Origin: an uncultured Prevotellaceae bacterium
GTDB lineage: Bacteria > Bacteroidota > Bacteroidia > Bacteroidales > Bacteroidaceae
Reading direction: 5' to 3'
Assembly (NCBI GenBank): GCA_937892315.1
Contig: CALAVF010000191.1
Coordinates: 1-11,491 of the forward strand
DNA: 11,491 bases
Shown here: positions 1-6,477 of the stretch, one piece after another
Position numbering within the stretch: the first letter of the stretch is position 1
Layout of the letters: every line of letters begins with the position of its first letter
The notes under the pieces: generated by a model
What the model was told of the DNA's origin: nothing
The model's input: only the letters and a program-made list of their open reading frames with translations
Databases searched by the model: none
Made by a program: the position numbers and the translations under genes

Positions 1-147
1 ATGAGTTATGCGAATGCGAAGGGGATTCCGTTTGTCGCGATTGTGGGCGAAAGCGAACTGGCTGAAGGGAAGATTAACCTGAAGAACATGACGACAGGTG
101 AGCAGCAGTTGGTAAGTGCGGAGGAACTGGTGGAAATTTTTAAATGA
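1..147 (+). CDS. hisS: Histidyl-tRNA synthetase, C-terminal end (partial)
   Basis: An open frame enters from the left edge and stops at TGA 145-147, leaving 48 residues. They match the last part of the class II histidyl-tRNA synthetase anticodon-binding domain: a [11 protein letters not shown] strand, then a LKNMTTGEQ stretch, then a short final helix ending EELVEIFK. The family charges tRNA-His with histidine in the cytoplasm. The ATG at base 1 is an internal methionine, not the start, because the segment begins in mid-domain. The gene faces the response-regulator gene convergently, and a strong hairpin with a T-run follows its stop. Identification rests on a short piece but the motif order is characteristic. 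Confidence 0.85.
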   Translation: MSYANAKGIPFVAIVGESELAEGKINLKNMTTGEQQLVSAEELVEIFK

Positions 148-248
148 AGAATGAAGAGTGAAGAATGAAGAATACCATGCGGCTTGCTTTTGCAAAGACT
201 TCAATTGTTCAAACATGCCGCATGGTATTCTTCATTCTTCATTTTTTC
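146..248. repeat. 7-bp tandem repeat with perfect inverted copy; likely hisS terminator
   Basis: Four copies of a heptamer (GAAGAAT, GAAGAGT, GAAGAAT, GAAGAAT) run from 146 to 173, starting inside the hisS stop codon. The arm 160-183 is perfectly complementary over 24 bp to 217-240, with a 33-base loop. The inner end of the stem is ACCATGCGGC/GCCGCATGGT. The right arm is followed by a T-run at 242-247. On the plus strand this has the form of an intrinsic terminator for hisS (inference). The heptamer array recurs almost identically at 5307-5334, which suggests a dispersed repeat family. A long stem with a large loop is unlike a compact terminator, so termination may be a secondary use of a repeat element. 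Confidence 0.75.
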
Positions 249-259
249 AAAATGCAGGT

Positions 260-303
260 AAGAACAGATAAGCATATCTGAATGAGACATGCTTTCTGTT
301 CTT
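260..303. terminator. Long hairpin between convergent genes (possible terminator)
   Basis: Bases 260-268 (AAGAACAGA) pair perfectly with 295-303. After one unpaired T at 269, AAGCAT at 270-275 pairs with 289-294. The result is a 15-bp stem with one bulge and a 13-base loop. It lies about 40 bases past the stop of the minus-strand response-regulator gene and downstream of hisS on the other strand. That position suits a terminator, but no clear T-run follows on the minus strand, so the role is inferred from position and structure. Confidence 0.45.
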
Positions 304-343
304 GCTTTTATGGTTTTGTGCCTATGGAAAGGCCCTCTTTTTC

Positions 344-772
344 TTATCCGTTCAACTGACGCTTGGTTCCTTGCAGGTTGATTTGCGTTGTGACGCTGGC
401 AAGGAGTTTCTCCATGATGATAGGCTTGTTGATGAAGTCGTTGGCACCCAGTTGGAAACCCTTTGAGATGTCCTGCTCTGAGTTGAGGGCAGAGAGGATG
501 ATGATGGGGAGGTCTTTGGTGCTATCGTCTGCACGGAGGCGGCGAATGACTTCAAATCCGTCGATACCTGGCATCATGAGGTCGAGCAAGAGGAGGTCTG
601 GCTTCTTCGTCTTGATGGCATCGAGTGCTGCCTGACCACCGTTGGCGGTACGGATTTCGAATGTGTACTGAGAGAGCATCTTCTTGATAAGAAGGATGTT
701 GAGAGGCACATCGTCCACGATAAGTACATTGAGTTTTTCAACTTCAATGCCTGGCTGGATGTTGTTATTCAT
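344..772 (-). CDS. Single-domain CheY-like response regulator
   Basis: This 142-residue protein is essentially one receiver domain and would accept a phosphoryl group from a histidine kinase or phosphotransfer protein. All key receiver positions are present: the acidic pair D20-D21 after strand 1, the phosphoacceptor D64 in LLLLDLMMPG, switch residue S94 in IIILSAL, and K116 in the NKP motif. About 13 residues precede the domain and about 15 follow it. No DNA-binding or enzymatic output domain is attached, so it probably acts by protein contact or as a phosphate relay (inference). It lies 60 bases downstream of the TackOD1-type gene on the same strand, and the two are probably co-transcribed. 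No histidine kinase lies in the window, so the partner is unknown. Confidence 0.9.
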   Translation of the reverse strand: MNNNIQPGIEVEKLNVLIVDDVPLNILLIKKMLSQYTFEIRTANGGQAALDAIKTKKPDLLLLDLMMPGIDGFEVIRRLRADDSTKDLPIIILSALNSEQDISKGFQLGANDFINKPIIMEKLLASVTTQINLQGTKRQLNG

Positions 773-832
773 AATAATATATGGTGTTAGTTCTTTCTTG
801 CAGAAAGGGGTGTTAATGAAAATAGTTAGTGT

Positions 833-2293
833 TTATTGTAGTTCTTTTGGTTTCTTGGGTGCGTTGGGGTCGTATGCCACGCTGTCGTCTGGAGTCGGTG
901 ACACGAAGTCCATCTCCTTGATGAAGTCGTCGATGGTCGATTGATTGCCGTGCAACTTCATGTAGGTGCAGCATATCTTCTCCCCAGGATTGAGGATTGG
1001 CACAGCGGCACGTATGGTCTCAGCGAGCATAATCTGGAAGTTGATGATGCCCTCTTCGGTATCGCCCGTGTAGTTGCGGATAACGGAGCCGATGTAGGTG
1101 ATGTTGTTGGCTGCAGATACCTTGTTGGTAGGGAAGTAGAGGCAGGTCAACTCGATGCCTTCTGAGCGTATCGGCATGGTCTCGCCCTCCTCGTTGAGAA
1201 TCCAAATCTTGCCGACGAGCAGGTCGCCCTTGAAGTTGCCCGTGAACTTCTGCTCTGCCAAGAGGCGGATACGGTTAACGAAACGGTTGTATTCGATGTA
1301 GTTGTCGTAGAACTCGGTGTAGATGGTGAAGCCGATGTTGGGCGAAATGATGGATTGCTTGCCCTCGGAGGTGATTTCGTAGATGTTGATATCTTGCGGA
1401 ATCAGTTGGTCGGCATCGTGTGTCTCGTGGCAACTGGTGCAGATGGTCGTCATCTTAGGCTCGATGAAGGTGTTGCCGCAGGTGTTGCACGTGTGGATGG
1501 TGGTCGGACGGTCGTAGTCAACGCCGATGTGACGCAGAATCTTGTGGCACTTGGGGCAACGCAGTTGTCCGCCAAAGTTGTAGGTATGCTCGGGAGATAC
1601 GTTGGCACAGCGGAAGTGGTGGATGACTTCTTCCATCTTGATGGATGACTGACCGCACTTCGGACAACTGTGGATGTTTAGGATGTGGGAATGCAGACAG
1701 GTGGGACAGAGGTACACCTTGTTGACGAACTTGCTGGTGCGGAAGAGTCCTTTCTCTGTCATTGACTGCATGAATACGAAGTACTCGCTGAGTTCGTAGA
1801 AACCGAGACGATAGAAGAGGTCGAACACGGGAATCACGTATCCGGTGGATGCCGACACGTCAAGTTGAGGCTCCAGAATGGTCTTCTTGCGAGAAATCAG
1901 GTAGCGAGTCAGTCGGATGAAGAACTGGTTGGAAGAAAGGATGGGGTCTTCCTGTGTGGTCAACCCGATTTTGTTGTTGTAGTCGATGATGTTCTCAATC
2001 TCCGTCAACACTTCCATGGCGTTCCAGTCGTCGGCGTAACCGTCAATGATTTCGTCGTAGTTGCCCATCTTCCCCTTCAGTGCACTTGCCACGAACAGAG
2101 GTTTGTAGCAGCACTTGGAGGAGGTTACAGGATTGATGCTGCTGAGGATGGTCTTGGTTTCCTCGGCAGAAGAATTGGCGATGAACACCACGTCGAAGAG
2201 GTATTCAGGAAAGTCGGGACTCTCGTCGAGAGCGAAAGGGCTGTCGAGCAGAAGCACTCGCCTGTCACCGTCATTGTTTTGGATGGTTATCAT
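833..2293 (-). CDS. TackOD1-type cysteine-rich putative signalling protein
   Basis: A 486-residue cytoplasmic protein with no signal peptide or membrane segment. Residues about 10-105 have the strand/helix rhythm of a receiver domain but lack the acidic pair and a clear phosphoacceptor, so this looks like a pseudo-receiver. Residues about 115-300 carry eleven cysteines, ten of them in five CxxC pairs (196/199, 210/213, 246/249, 269/272, 285/288). Phrases such as HHFRCA and LRHIGVDYDRP fit the TackOD1 family (Thaumarchaeal output domain 1), predicted to bind zinc. Residues about 315-465 form a further alpha/beta domain, possibly a degenerate GGDEF-like fold; I see no GGDEF motif. The tail is Pro/Lys-rich. 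The start at 2293 is the first methionine of the frame. The CheY-like gene follows on the same strand, suggesting a shared pathway. The biochemical activity is not known to me. Confidence 0.75.
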   Translation of the reverse strand: MITIQNNDGDRRVLLLDSPFALDESPDFPEYLFDVVFIANSSAEETKTILSSINPVTSSKCCYKPLFVASALKGKMGNYDEIIDGYADDWNAMEVLTEIENIIDYNNKIGLTTQEDPILSSNQFFIRLTRYLISRKKTILEPQLDVSASTGYVIPVFDLFYRLGFYELSEYFVFMQSMTEKGLFRTSKFVNKVYLCPTCLHSHILNIHSCPKCGQSSIKMEEVIHHFRCANVSPEHTYNFGGQLRCPKCHKILRHIGVDYDRPTTIHTCNTCGNTFIEPKMTTICTSCHETHDADQLIPQDINIYEITSEGKQSIISPNIGFTIYTEFYDNYIEYNRFVNRIRLLAEQKFTGNFKGDLLVGKIWILNEEGETMPIRSEGIELTCLYFPTNKVSAANNITYIGSVIRNYTGDTEEGIINFQIMLAETIRAAVPILNPGEKICCTYMKLHGNQSTIDDFIKEMDFVSPTPDDSVAYDPNAPKKPKELQ

Positions 2294-2363
2294 ATCAATC
2301 TAAGCGTATAAAATTCATCACATCAGCAGTGCTGGCAGGATGCCACACACCATTGTCAATTTG

Positions 2364-2371
2364 CAAATTTA
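2364..2371 (-). promoter_or_regulatory. Candidate -7 element for the TackOD1/response-regulator pair
   Basis: On the minus strand the bases read TAAATTTG, matching the Bacteroidetes -7 consensus TAnnTTTG, about 70 bases before the start codon at 2293. No good TTTG is seen 17-23 bases upstream, so this is only a candidate. The rest of 2294-2462 is AT-rich and holds a weak TTTTCTG-CAT-CAGAAAA hairpin (2436-2452) just after the DUF3109 gene. Confidence 0.35.
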
Positions 2372-2462
2372 TGATAAATTTTCCTAATAACGCTTTTTCA
2401 CGGCATTTTTTTTCAATAAAAGGTGTTTTTTCTGCTTTTCTGCATCAGAAAATGGCGTTTTT

Positions 2463-3053
2463 TCATCGGTCGAGGTAACCTGCTTTCTTCAGTTCGCCTG
2501 CTGCCAGATGGCATTCGTCCCACCATGCTTGACCGAAACGACGGATGAGAGGCTCCTTCAGAAATTGATACACGGGGATGCCCAGTTTCTTGCCCAGTTC
2601 GCGGGCTGGTTGGCAAATGTCCCATCGGTGCACGTTCACGGCGGTCATGCCTCCTACGGTCGAGAGACGCACGGGGTAGAGGGCACAGGAGATGGGTTTC
2701 TGCCAGTGGAATTTGCCCTGGCGGAATGCGGCGTCGATGGCACAGAAGGCACAGCCTCCCTCATGCTTCACGAAGACACAATCTTTGCCGTTCACGATTT
2801 GTGTGACCAGTTCTCCATCTCGGTCGGGATAGACGACCCCTTCGCTGTCAATCTGCCGTTGGGCTTCGGGGGTGAGGTCGTCCCAGACCGTGGATGTCTC
2901 GACGGCATCTTCCAACAGTTCCACCTCCTCGATGGTGACGGGGGCACCCGCATCACCTTCTACGCAACAGATGCCGTGGCACTTCTCCAGGTCGCAGCAA
3001 AACATGACTTTGAACAAGTCGAGCGAAACCAAAGTGTCAAGTATTTCAATCAT
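2463..3053 (-). CDS. DUF3109 family cysteine-rich protein
   Basis: This 196-residue cytoplasmic protein matches the DUF3109 family common in Bacteroidetes. Its signature is an N-terminal CCDLEKCHGICCVEGDAGAP stretch (cysteines 19, 20, 25, 29 and 30), a later GGCAFC motif, a CALYP motif and a further WDIC cysteine. The spacing suggests a bound metal or Fe-S site, but the activity is not established to my knowledge. The chosen start at 3053 gives MIEILDTLVSLD, the usual family N-terminus, and overlaps the ribF stop as ATGA. An extension to 3089 would add 12 atypical residues from within ribF. The overlap implies translational coupling with ribF, and therefore co-expression. Confidence 0.85.
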   Translation of the reverse strand: MIEILDTLVSLDLFKVMFCCDLEKCHGICCVEGDAGAPVTIEEVELLEDAVETSTVWDDLTPEAQRQIDSEGVVYPDRDGELVTQIVNGKDCVFVKHEGGCAFCAIDAAFRQGKFHWQKPISCALYPVRLSTVGGMTAVNVHRWDICQPARELGKKLGIPVYQFLKEPLIRRFGQAWWDECHLAAGELKKAGYLDR

Positions 3054-3958
3054 AGAGTATAATATGTGGAATGTATGATTTTTCTGCAAGCCTCCTCATC
3101 TTCATGCAGTTGCTGCCTGAGGGCTTCGAGCGAGGTGAATTCCCGTTCTTTGCGGAGGTGGTGCAGCAGTTCAATCTTCAGCGTGTGCTGGTAGAGGTCG
3201 CCTTCAAAGTCGAACAGATGCACTTCGATGCTGCGTTGAGTACCGTTGTGGAGGGTGGGGCGAGTGCCGATGTTGAGCATTCCGAACCCTTCGTCTGCTC
3301 TCACCAGATAAGCCCCGTTCTCGGGAATCAGTTTCAGCGGATTCGCCTGCAAGTTGGCAGTGGGAAAGCCCAGTTTCCTGCCATTCTGAAATCCTGCCAC
3401 CACCGTTCCCTGCAAGGTGTAGGGATAGCCCAACAGCGAGTTGGCTGTGGCGATGTCGCCCGACAGGAGAGCCTGCCGGATGGCGGTGGAGGAATAGCCG
3501 CCTTGGTGCTCCTGGCAGGGAATGACCTCGATGCCTAACTCTTTCCCGTATTGTATATAGTCGGGGAATTGCTTGTGGTCGTGTCCGAAGTGGTTGTCGT
3601 AGCCAATCAAGAGCACCTGCACTTGCAACTGCTCTCTCAGGATGGTTTGCATAAATGTTCGGGCAGAAAGTAGCGACAGTTCCTTAGTGAAAGGGAGTAG
3701 AGCAATGTCGTCAATCTCTGTCTGTTGCAAAAGGGCTATTTTCTCTTCCTCTGTGGAAAGTAACTGAGGGAGAAAATCGGGGCGAAGCACTTGCAGAGGA
3801 TGGTTGGAAAAGGTGGCAACAAGCGACGCAAGTCCTCGTTTCCTGGCTTGCTGAATGACTTGCTGAATGACGAACAGATGCCCTTGATGTACCCCATCAA
3901 AGGATCCGATTGTCGCCACACATGGTCGTGGCTCTATGTCGTTGCCTATCAGTTTCAT
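3050..3958 (-). CDS. ribF: Bifunctional riboflavin kinase / FAD synthetase
   Basis: RibF phosphorylates riboflavin to FMN and adenylylates FMN to FAD in the cytoplasm. The N-terminal nucleotidyltransferase domain has the signature GSFDGVHQGH at residues 18-27 and SSTAIRQAL at 156-164. The C-terminal riboflavin kinase domain has GRKLGFPTANL at 193-203, followed by NIGTRPT and a closing stretch rich in acidic and basic residues. With the start at 3958 the protein is 302 residues, close to the family norm. The open frame continues upstream to 4135, but that part runs antisense to the cobalamin riboswitch and has no family resemblance, so it is excluded. A candidate promoter lies directly upstream, leaving a very short leader. 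The DUF3109 gene follows with an ATGA overlap. Confidence 0.95.
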   Translation of the reverse strand: MKLIGNDIEPRPCVATIGSFDGVHQGHLFVIQQVIQQARKRGLASLVATFSNHPLQVLRPDFLPQLLSTEEEKIALLQQTEIDDIALLPFTKELSLLSARTFMQTILREQLQVQVLLIGYDNHFGHDHKQFPDYIQYGKELGIEVIPCQEHQGGYSSTAIRQALLSGDIATANSLLGYPYTLQGTVVAGFQNGRKLGFPTANLQANPLKLIPENGAYLVRADEGFGMLNIGTRPTLHNGTQRSIEVHLFDFEGDLYQHTLKIELLHHLRKEREFTSLEALRQQLHEDEEACRKIIHSTYYTL

Positions 3959-3972
3959 GTTGATTTTGGCTG

Positions 3973-4003
3973 CAAAGTTACAATATTTATGGCAACTTTT
4001 TTG
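3973..4003 (-). promoter_or_regulatory. Candidate ribF promoter
   Basis: On the minus strand TAACTTTG (3980-3973) matches the Bacteroidetes -7 consensus TAnnTTTG and lies 14 bases before the ribF start codon, implying a leader of roughly ten bases. The expected -33 position, 19 bases further upstream, falls on 4003-4000, which reads CAAA rather than TTTG on this strand. The -7 match is strong and the -33 match is poor. Confidence 0.55.
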
Positions 4004-4007
4004 CCAT
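3989..4007. promoter_or_regulatory. Perfect inverted repeat across divergent promoters (possible operator)
   Basis: ATGGCAA (3989-3995) and TTGCCAT (4001-4007) form a perfect 7-bp inverted repeat around CTTTT. It covers the -33 element of the riboswitch promoter and the expected -33 position of the ribF promoter. A dimeric DNA-binding protein bound here could control both directions. The operator role is inferred from symmetry and position; no regulator gene lies nearby. Confidence 0.4.
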
Positions 4008-4030
4008 TTCATCAAAAAATCGTATCTTTG
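4000..4030 (+). promoter_or_regulatory. Bacteroidetes-type promoter of the B12 operon
   Basis: TTTG at 4000-4003 and TATCTTTG at 4023-4030 match the Bacteroidetes primary sigma factor consensus TTTG / TAnnTTTG, with exactly 19 bases between them. Transcription should begin around 4035, which is where the first helix of the cobalamin riboswitch begins. Fit and context make this a strong call. Confidence 0.8.
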
Positions 4031-4035
4031 CACTC

Positions 4036-4225
4036 GTAATGGTTCGTCAGCATGACGATGAAAAGGGAACGGGGTGAGAAGCCTCGACAGTCCCGCTGCG
4101 GTAAGTCCATGCGTTCTCCGCGACACGTTTGCCACTGAGCATGAAGCCCCCTATGAGGAGTGTTTCGAGCCGTGCTTGGGAAGGTTTTGTCAGCGGAGAG
4201 GACAAGTCCGAAGACCTGCCATTGC
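4036..4225 (+). ncRNA. Cobalamin riboswitch (AdoCbl-type aptamer)
   Basis: The conserved cobalamin aptamer elements appear in order: AAAAGGGAACGGGGTGAGAA (4060-4079), a CCTCGACAGTCCCGC core (4082-4096), GCCACTG (4131-4137), TTGGGAAGG (4177-4185), and a B12 box around 4204-4220 reading AAGTCCGAAGACCTGCC. GTAATGG (4036-4042) can pair with CCATTGC (4219-4225) as closing helix P1, with one G-T wobble. Binding of coenzyme B12 in this class normally represses the downstream uptake genes. The six B12 uptake genes that follow support the call. The CCCGC tract is followed by TGCGGTAA where many family members have AACTGTGA, a small variation. Confidence 0.93.
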
Positions 4226-4312
4226 CCCCTGCGGGGGAAGAAACGGTGAGTCCTCGTGGGTTAGGATATCATATACAACTTTTTTTATATTAATCACTAA
4301 AAAAACAAGAAA
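4225..4312 (+). promoter_or_regulatory. Riboswitch expression platform and leader of the B12 operon
   Basis: Directly after the aptamer, CCCCC (4225-4229) and GGGGG (4233-4237) form a tight hairpin. No T-run follows it, so it does not look like an intrinsic terminator. GTCCTC (4250-4255) could also pair with GAGGAC (4198-4203) beside the B12 box, a possible alternative fold (inference). The rest is AT-rich and reaches the start codon at 4313 without a recognisable Shine-Dalgarno. Absence of a terminator favours control at translation initiation. Confidence 0.5.
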
Positions 4313-5308
4313 ATGAAAAAGTATCTTTTGGCTTGTACTGTGCTCGCCATGGGCATGGCTATGTTCACATCGTGTAGCGATGATGACGACATGAAAGAAC
4401 CTGTCATCGCCTTCAACGTGTCGGAGGAATTCCTGACGGTGGAGGAAGGAACGGAGGTGACCATTGCACCGACTTATACGTATGTGGATACGAACACCAC
4501 CTACGAATGGACGGTGAATGGTGTAGTAGCCTCAACAACTCCCACCCTTGTTTACACCCCCGCAACAGCAGGCGAATATGTGATTGTGCTGAAGGTGACC
4601 AATGCGGCAGGTACAACCACCAAGCAGTTGACGCTGGTCGTGAACGAGAACGTTCGCACCCTCGACTTTGAGGCCGAGAGTTGGGCTTCTCTGATTGACG
4701 CTCCTCAGTATGGCGGCACATTGCTTTATGGCGATGGTGGCACAACACCTGTCAACTATTCTTGGAGCGATGCCGAGTCTCTGTTGTCAAGTTCACTCAC
4801 AGCCGCATGGGGAGGCTACTATGGTTACTCTGAGGGTGGTGTGGCTATCAGCAACTATATCGATGCTGACATCCAGAATCATGCCACTTATCAGTATCAG
4901 TTGGCGGTGCCTGCTTCTAATGGTTCTGAGAACTTTGCGGTGGTATATGCCCCTGCCTCTATCAGTTTCTCCGATGGCGAGGCTCGTGTCATCAAGTCAA
5001 TGGATGTGTCGCCAACCACCTATCAGTTGGGTGTGACAACATACGGCGACGGCTATGCAGCATCTTTGGCAGAGAGCGGCTATTTGACGGTTACGATTGT
5101 TGGCAAGAATGGCGACACAGAAACAGGCACGCTCACCTTCGACCTTGCCAGAAACGGCAACATCCTTACAGGATGGGACAAGATTGACCTGAGTTCACTG
5201 GGAGAGGTGACATCACTCACATTCGATGTGGATGGCAGCGACCGTTCAGATTATGGTGTGAAGCATCCCAAATATTTCGCATTTGACAACGTGCTTGTTA
5301 AGTTCTGA
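4313..5308 (+). CDS. Surface lipoprotein, PKD-like + DUF4465 (candidate BtuH-type B12 binder)
   Basis: A 331-residue lipoprotein. The signal peptide ends at a lipobox with the lipid-bearing Cys21, followed by SDDDD, an acidic run typical of the Bacteroidetes signal for export to the cell surface. Residues about 30-112 form a PKD-like immunoglobulin fold (YEWTVNG, then AGEYVIVLKVTN). Residues about 113-331 resemble the DUF4465 beta domain, ending in the typical YFAFDNVLVKF. It is the first gene after the cobalamin riboswitch and lies 17 bases before btuG. A role in capturing cobalamin at the surface, as for BtuH proteins of gut Bacteroides, is inferred from family and context. I am less sure that it is a true BtuH orthologue, so no symbol is given. 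Confidence 0.82.
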   Translation: MKKYLLACTVLAMGMAMFTSCSDDDDMKEPVIAFNVSEEFLTVEEGTEVTIAPTYTYVDTNTTYEWTVNGVVASTTPTLVYTPATAGEYVIVLKVTNAAGTTTKQLTLVVNENVRTLDFEAESWASLIDAPQYGGTLLYGDGGTTPVNYSWSDAESLLSSSLTAAWGGYYGYSEGGVAISNYIDADIQNHATYQYQLAVPASNGSENFAVVYAPASISFSDGEARVIKSMDVSPTTYQLGVTTYGDGYAASLAESGYLTVTIVGKNGDTETGTLTFDLARNGNILTGWDKIDLSSLGEVTSLTFDVDGSDRSDYGVKHPKYFAFDNVLVKF

Positions 5309-5334
5309 AGAATGAAAAGTGAAAAATGAAGAAT
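5307..5334 (+). repeat. Second copy of the 7-bp tandem repeat, containing the btuG start codon
   Basis: Four heptamers (GAAGAAT, GAAAAGT, GAAAAAT, GAAGAAT) fill the gap between the upstream stop codon and the start of btuG. Compared from the stop codon TGA onwards, 27 of 29 bases equal those at 145-173 after hisS. The btuG ATG (5326-5328) and its next two codons, AAG AAT, lie in the repeat. No inverted partner arm is present here. Confidence 0.75.
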
Positions 5335-6459
5335 CATCACTTCATCATTAGTTCTCAATTATTCGCATACATGCTGCTGTTGGCTTCCGTGCTGACAGCA
5401 GCATGTAGCGGTTCTGACGACGAGGTGGAAGAGGAAGTCTTTTCGTCTTCTGCCGAAGGCGTGTTCATCCTCAACGAAGGGAATTACAATTCGGGCAATG
5501 CCACGCTTTCCTATTACAATCCAGACACAAAGACCGTGCAGAACGGAGTGTTCCAACGTGCCAACGGCAGGAAGTTGGGCGATACAGGCCAGTCCATCAT
5601 GATATGGGATGGAGTGGCGTATATTGCAGTGGAGAACTCGGGCATCGTGTGGGGAATTGACGTGGAGACCTTCAAGGTGAAGGGTCAGGTGGTGGCTTCG
5701 AGCGAGACAAAAATCATCAATCCCCGTTATGTGCACATCGTCAACAGCCAAAAGGCTTACGTGACCGACCTCTATTCACCCTACGTCAACGTGTTCAACC
5801 CAAAGACCTTCACATGGACAAAGGCCATCTCGACCCAGCAGACAGAGAGTAAAGGCTATTGCTCCACGGAAGAGATGGTGCAGGTGGGAAAGTATGTGTA
5901 CACCAACTGTTGGTCCTATAGCAATAAGATTCTGGTCTTCGACACCGAACGAGACGAGATGGTGCAGGAGATGGTGCTGAGCAGTTGGCAGCCCAAGTCG
6001 ATGAAGGTGGATAAGAACGGCAAGTTGTGGGTCATTACAGACGGGGGCTACACGATGGAGGACGAAAGTTTTGGCGATGACGTGCCCCACCTCTACCGCA
6101 TCGATGCTTTGACGGGAGCAGTCGAACTCGACCAGGCTCTCGACACCGACGAGGCGAATGTGCAGATAGAGATGAACGGTGAGAAAGACACCGTGTATAT
6201 CATCAATAATGACATTTACCGTATGTCCGTCACTGACAGCCACGTGCCTGTACGTCCGTTCATCAGCGCCCCTGTGGATAGCAACGGCAAGCGTCACAAG
6301 TTGTATGGCATCGGTGTGCATCCTCGCAATGGAGAGATTTATGTGGCAGATGCAGTAGATTATGCCCAATCGGGTGTGGTGTATCGCTACACAGCCAGCG
6401 GAACCCTCATCGACCAGTTCCGTGTGGGCATCAACCCCAATCATTTTGCGTTTAGGTAA
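5326..6459 (+). CDS. btuG: BtuG-type cobalamin-binding surface lipoprotein (beta-propeller, DUF5074)
   Basis: A 377-residue lipoprotein of the YncE/DUF5074 seven-bladed propeller type. In Bacteroides, BtuG binds B12 very tightly at the cell surface and sits as a lid on BtuB. The signal peptide ends at LTAAC with Cys27, followed by SGSDDEVEEE, an acidic surface-export tail. The mature protein begins with the characteristic GVFILNEGNYNSGNATLSYY (residues 45-64), followed by blade repeats such as VAYIAVENSG, KAYVTDLYSPYVNVF and GKLWVITDGG. It lies between two PKD-like lipoproteins and upstream of btuB in a riboswitch-led operon. The start at 5326 is set by an in-frame stop in the repeat just upstream. 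The stop TAA is followed at once by a five-codon mini-ORF. Confidence 0.9.
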   Translation: MKNHHFIISSQLFAYMLLLASVLTAACSGSDDEVEEEVFSSSAEGVFILNEGNYNSGNATLSYYNPDTKTVQNGVFQRANGRKLGDTGQSIMIWDGVAYIAVENSGIVWGIDVETFKVKGQVVASSETKIINPRYVHIVNSQKAYVTDLYSPYVNVFNPKTFTWTKAISTQQTESKGYCSTEEMVQVGKYVYTNCWSYSNKILVFDTERDEMVQEMVLSSWQPKSMKVDKNGKLWVITDGGYTMEDESFGDDVPHLYRIDALTGAVELDQALDTDEANVQIEMNGEKDTVYIINNDIYRMSVTDSHVPVRPFISAPVDSNGKRHKLYGIGVHPRNGEIYVADAVDYAQSGVVYRYTASGTLIDQFRVGINPNHFAFR

Positions 6460-6477
6460 ATGAAAAGCCTTTGGTAA
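6460..6477 (+). other. Five-codon mini-ORF between btuG and the next gene
   Basis: The bases read ATG AAA AGC CTT TGG TAA, encoding MKSLW, immediately after the btuG stop TAA and immediately before the next ATG. All three frames coincide. GGTAAATGAA occurs at 6455-6464 and again at 6473-6482, so the spacer looks like a short duplication of a stop-start junction. Whether it is translated cannot be told from sequence. Confidence 0.3.

Noticed and set aside
146..248. CRISPR-like array or tRNA in the repeat region
   Set aside because: The 7-bp units have no spacers and the hairpin has no tRNA cloverleaf; it is a tandem and inverted repeat only.
2436..2452. Small TTTTCTG/CAGAAAA hairpin as terminator of the ribF-DUF3109 unit
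   Set aside because: The stem is short and AT-rich, and the T-run lies on the plus-strand side, where no gene ends.
3054..3089. Longer start for the DUF3109 protein
   Set aside because: The start at 3053 gives the usual family N-terminus and overlaps the ribF stop as ATGA; the extra 12 residues lie within ribF.
3959..4135. Upstream extension of the ribF open frame
   Set aside because: It adds 59 residues unlike any RibF, lies antisense to the riboswitch and promoter, and the methionine at 3958 gives the normal RibF N-terminus.
4074..4316. Short plus-strand open frame over the riboswitch
   Set aside because: The bases match conserved cobalamin aptamer elements and the peptide resembles nothing.
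5776..6444. Long antisense open frame within btuG
   Set aside because: It lacks family features and is a shadow of the btuG codons; similar shadows in btuB (8052-8876, 8877-9728) come from C-ending codons.
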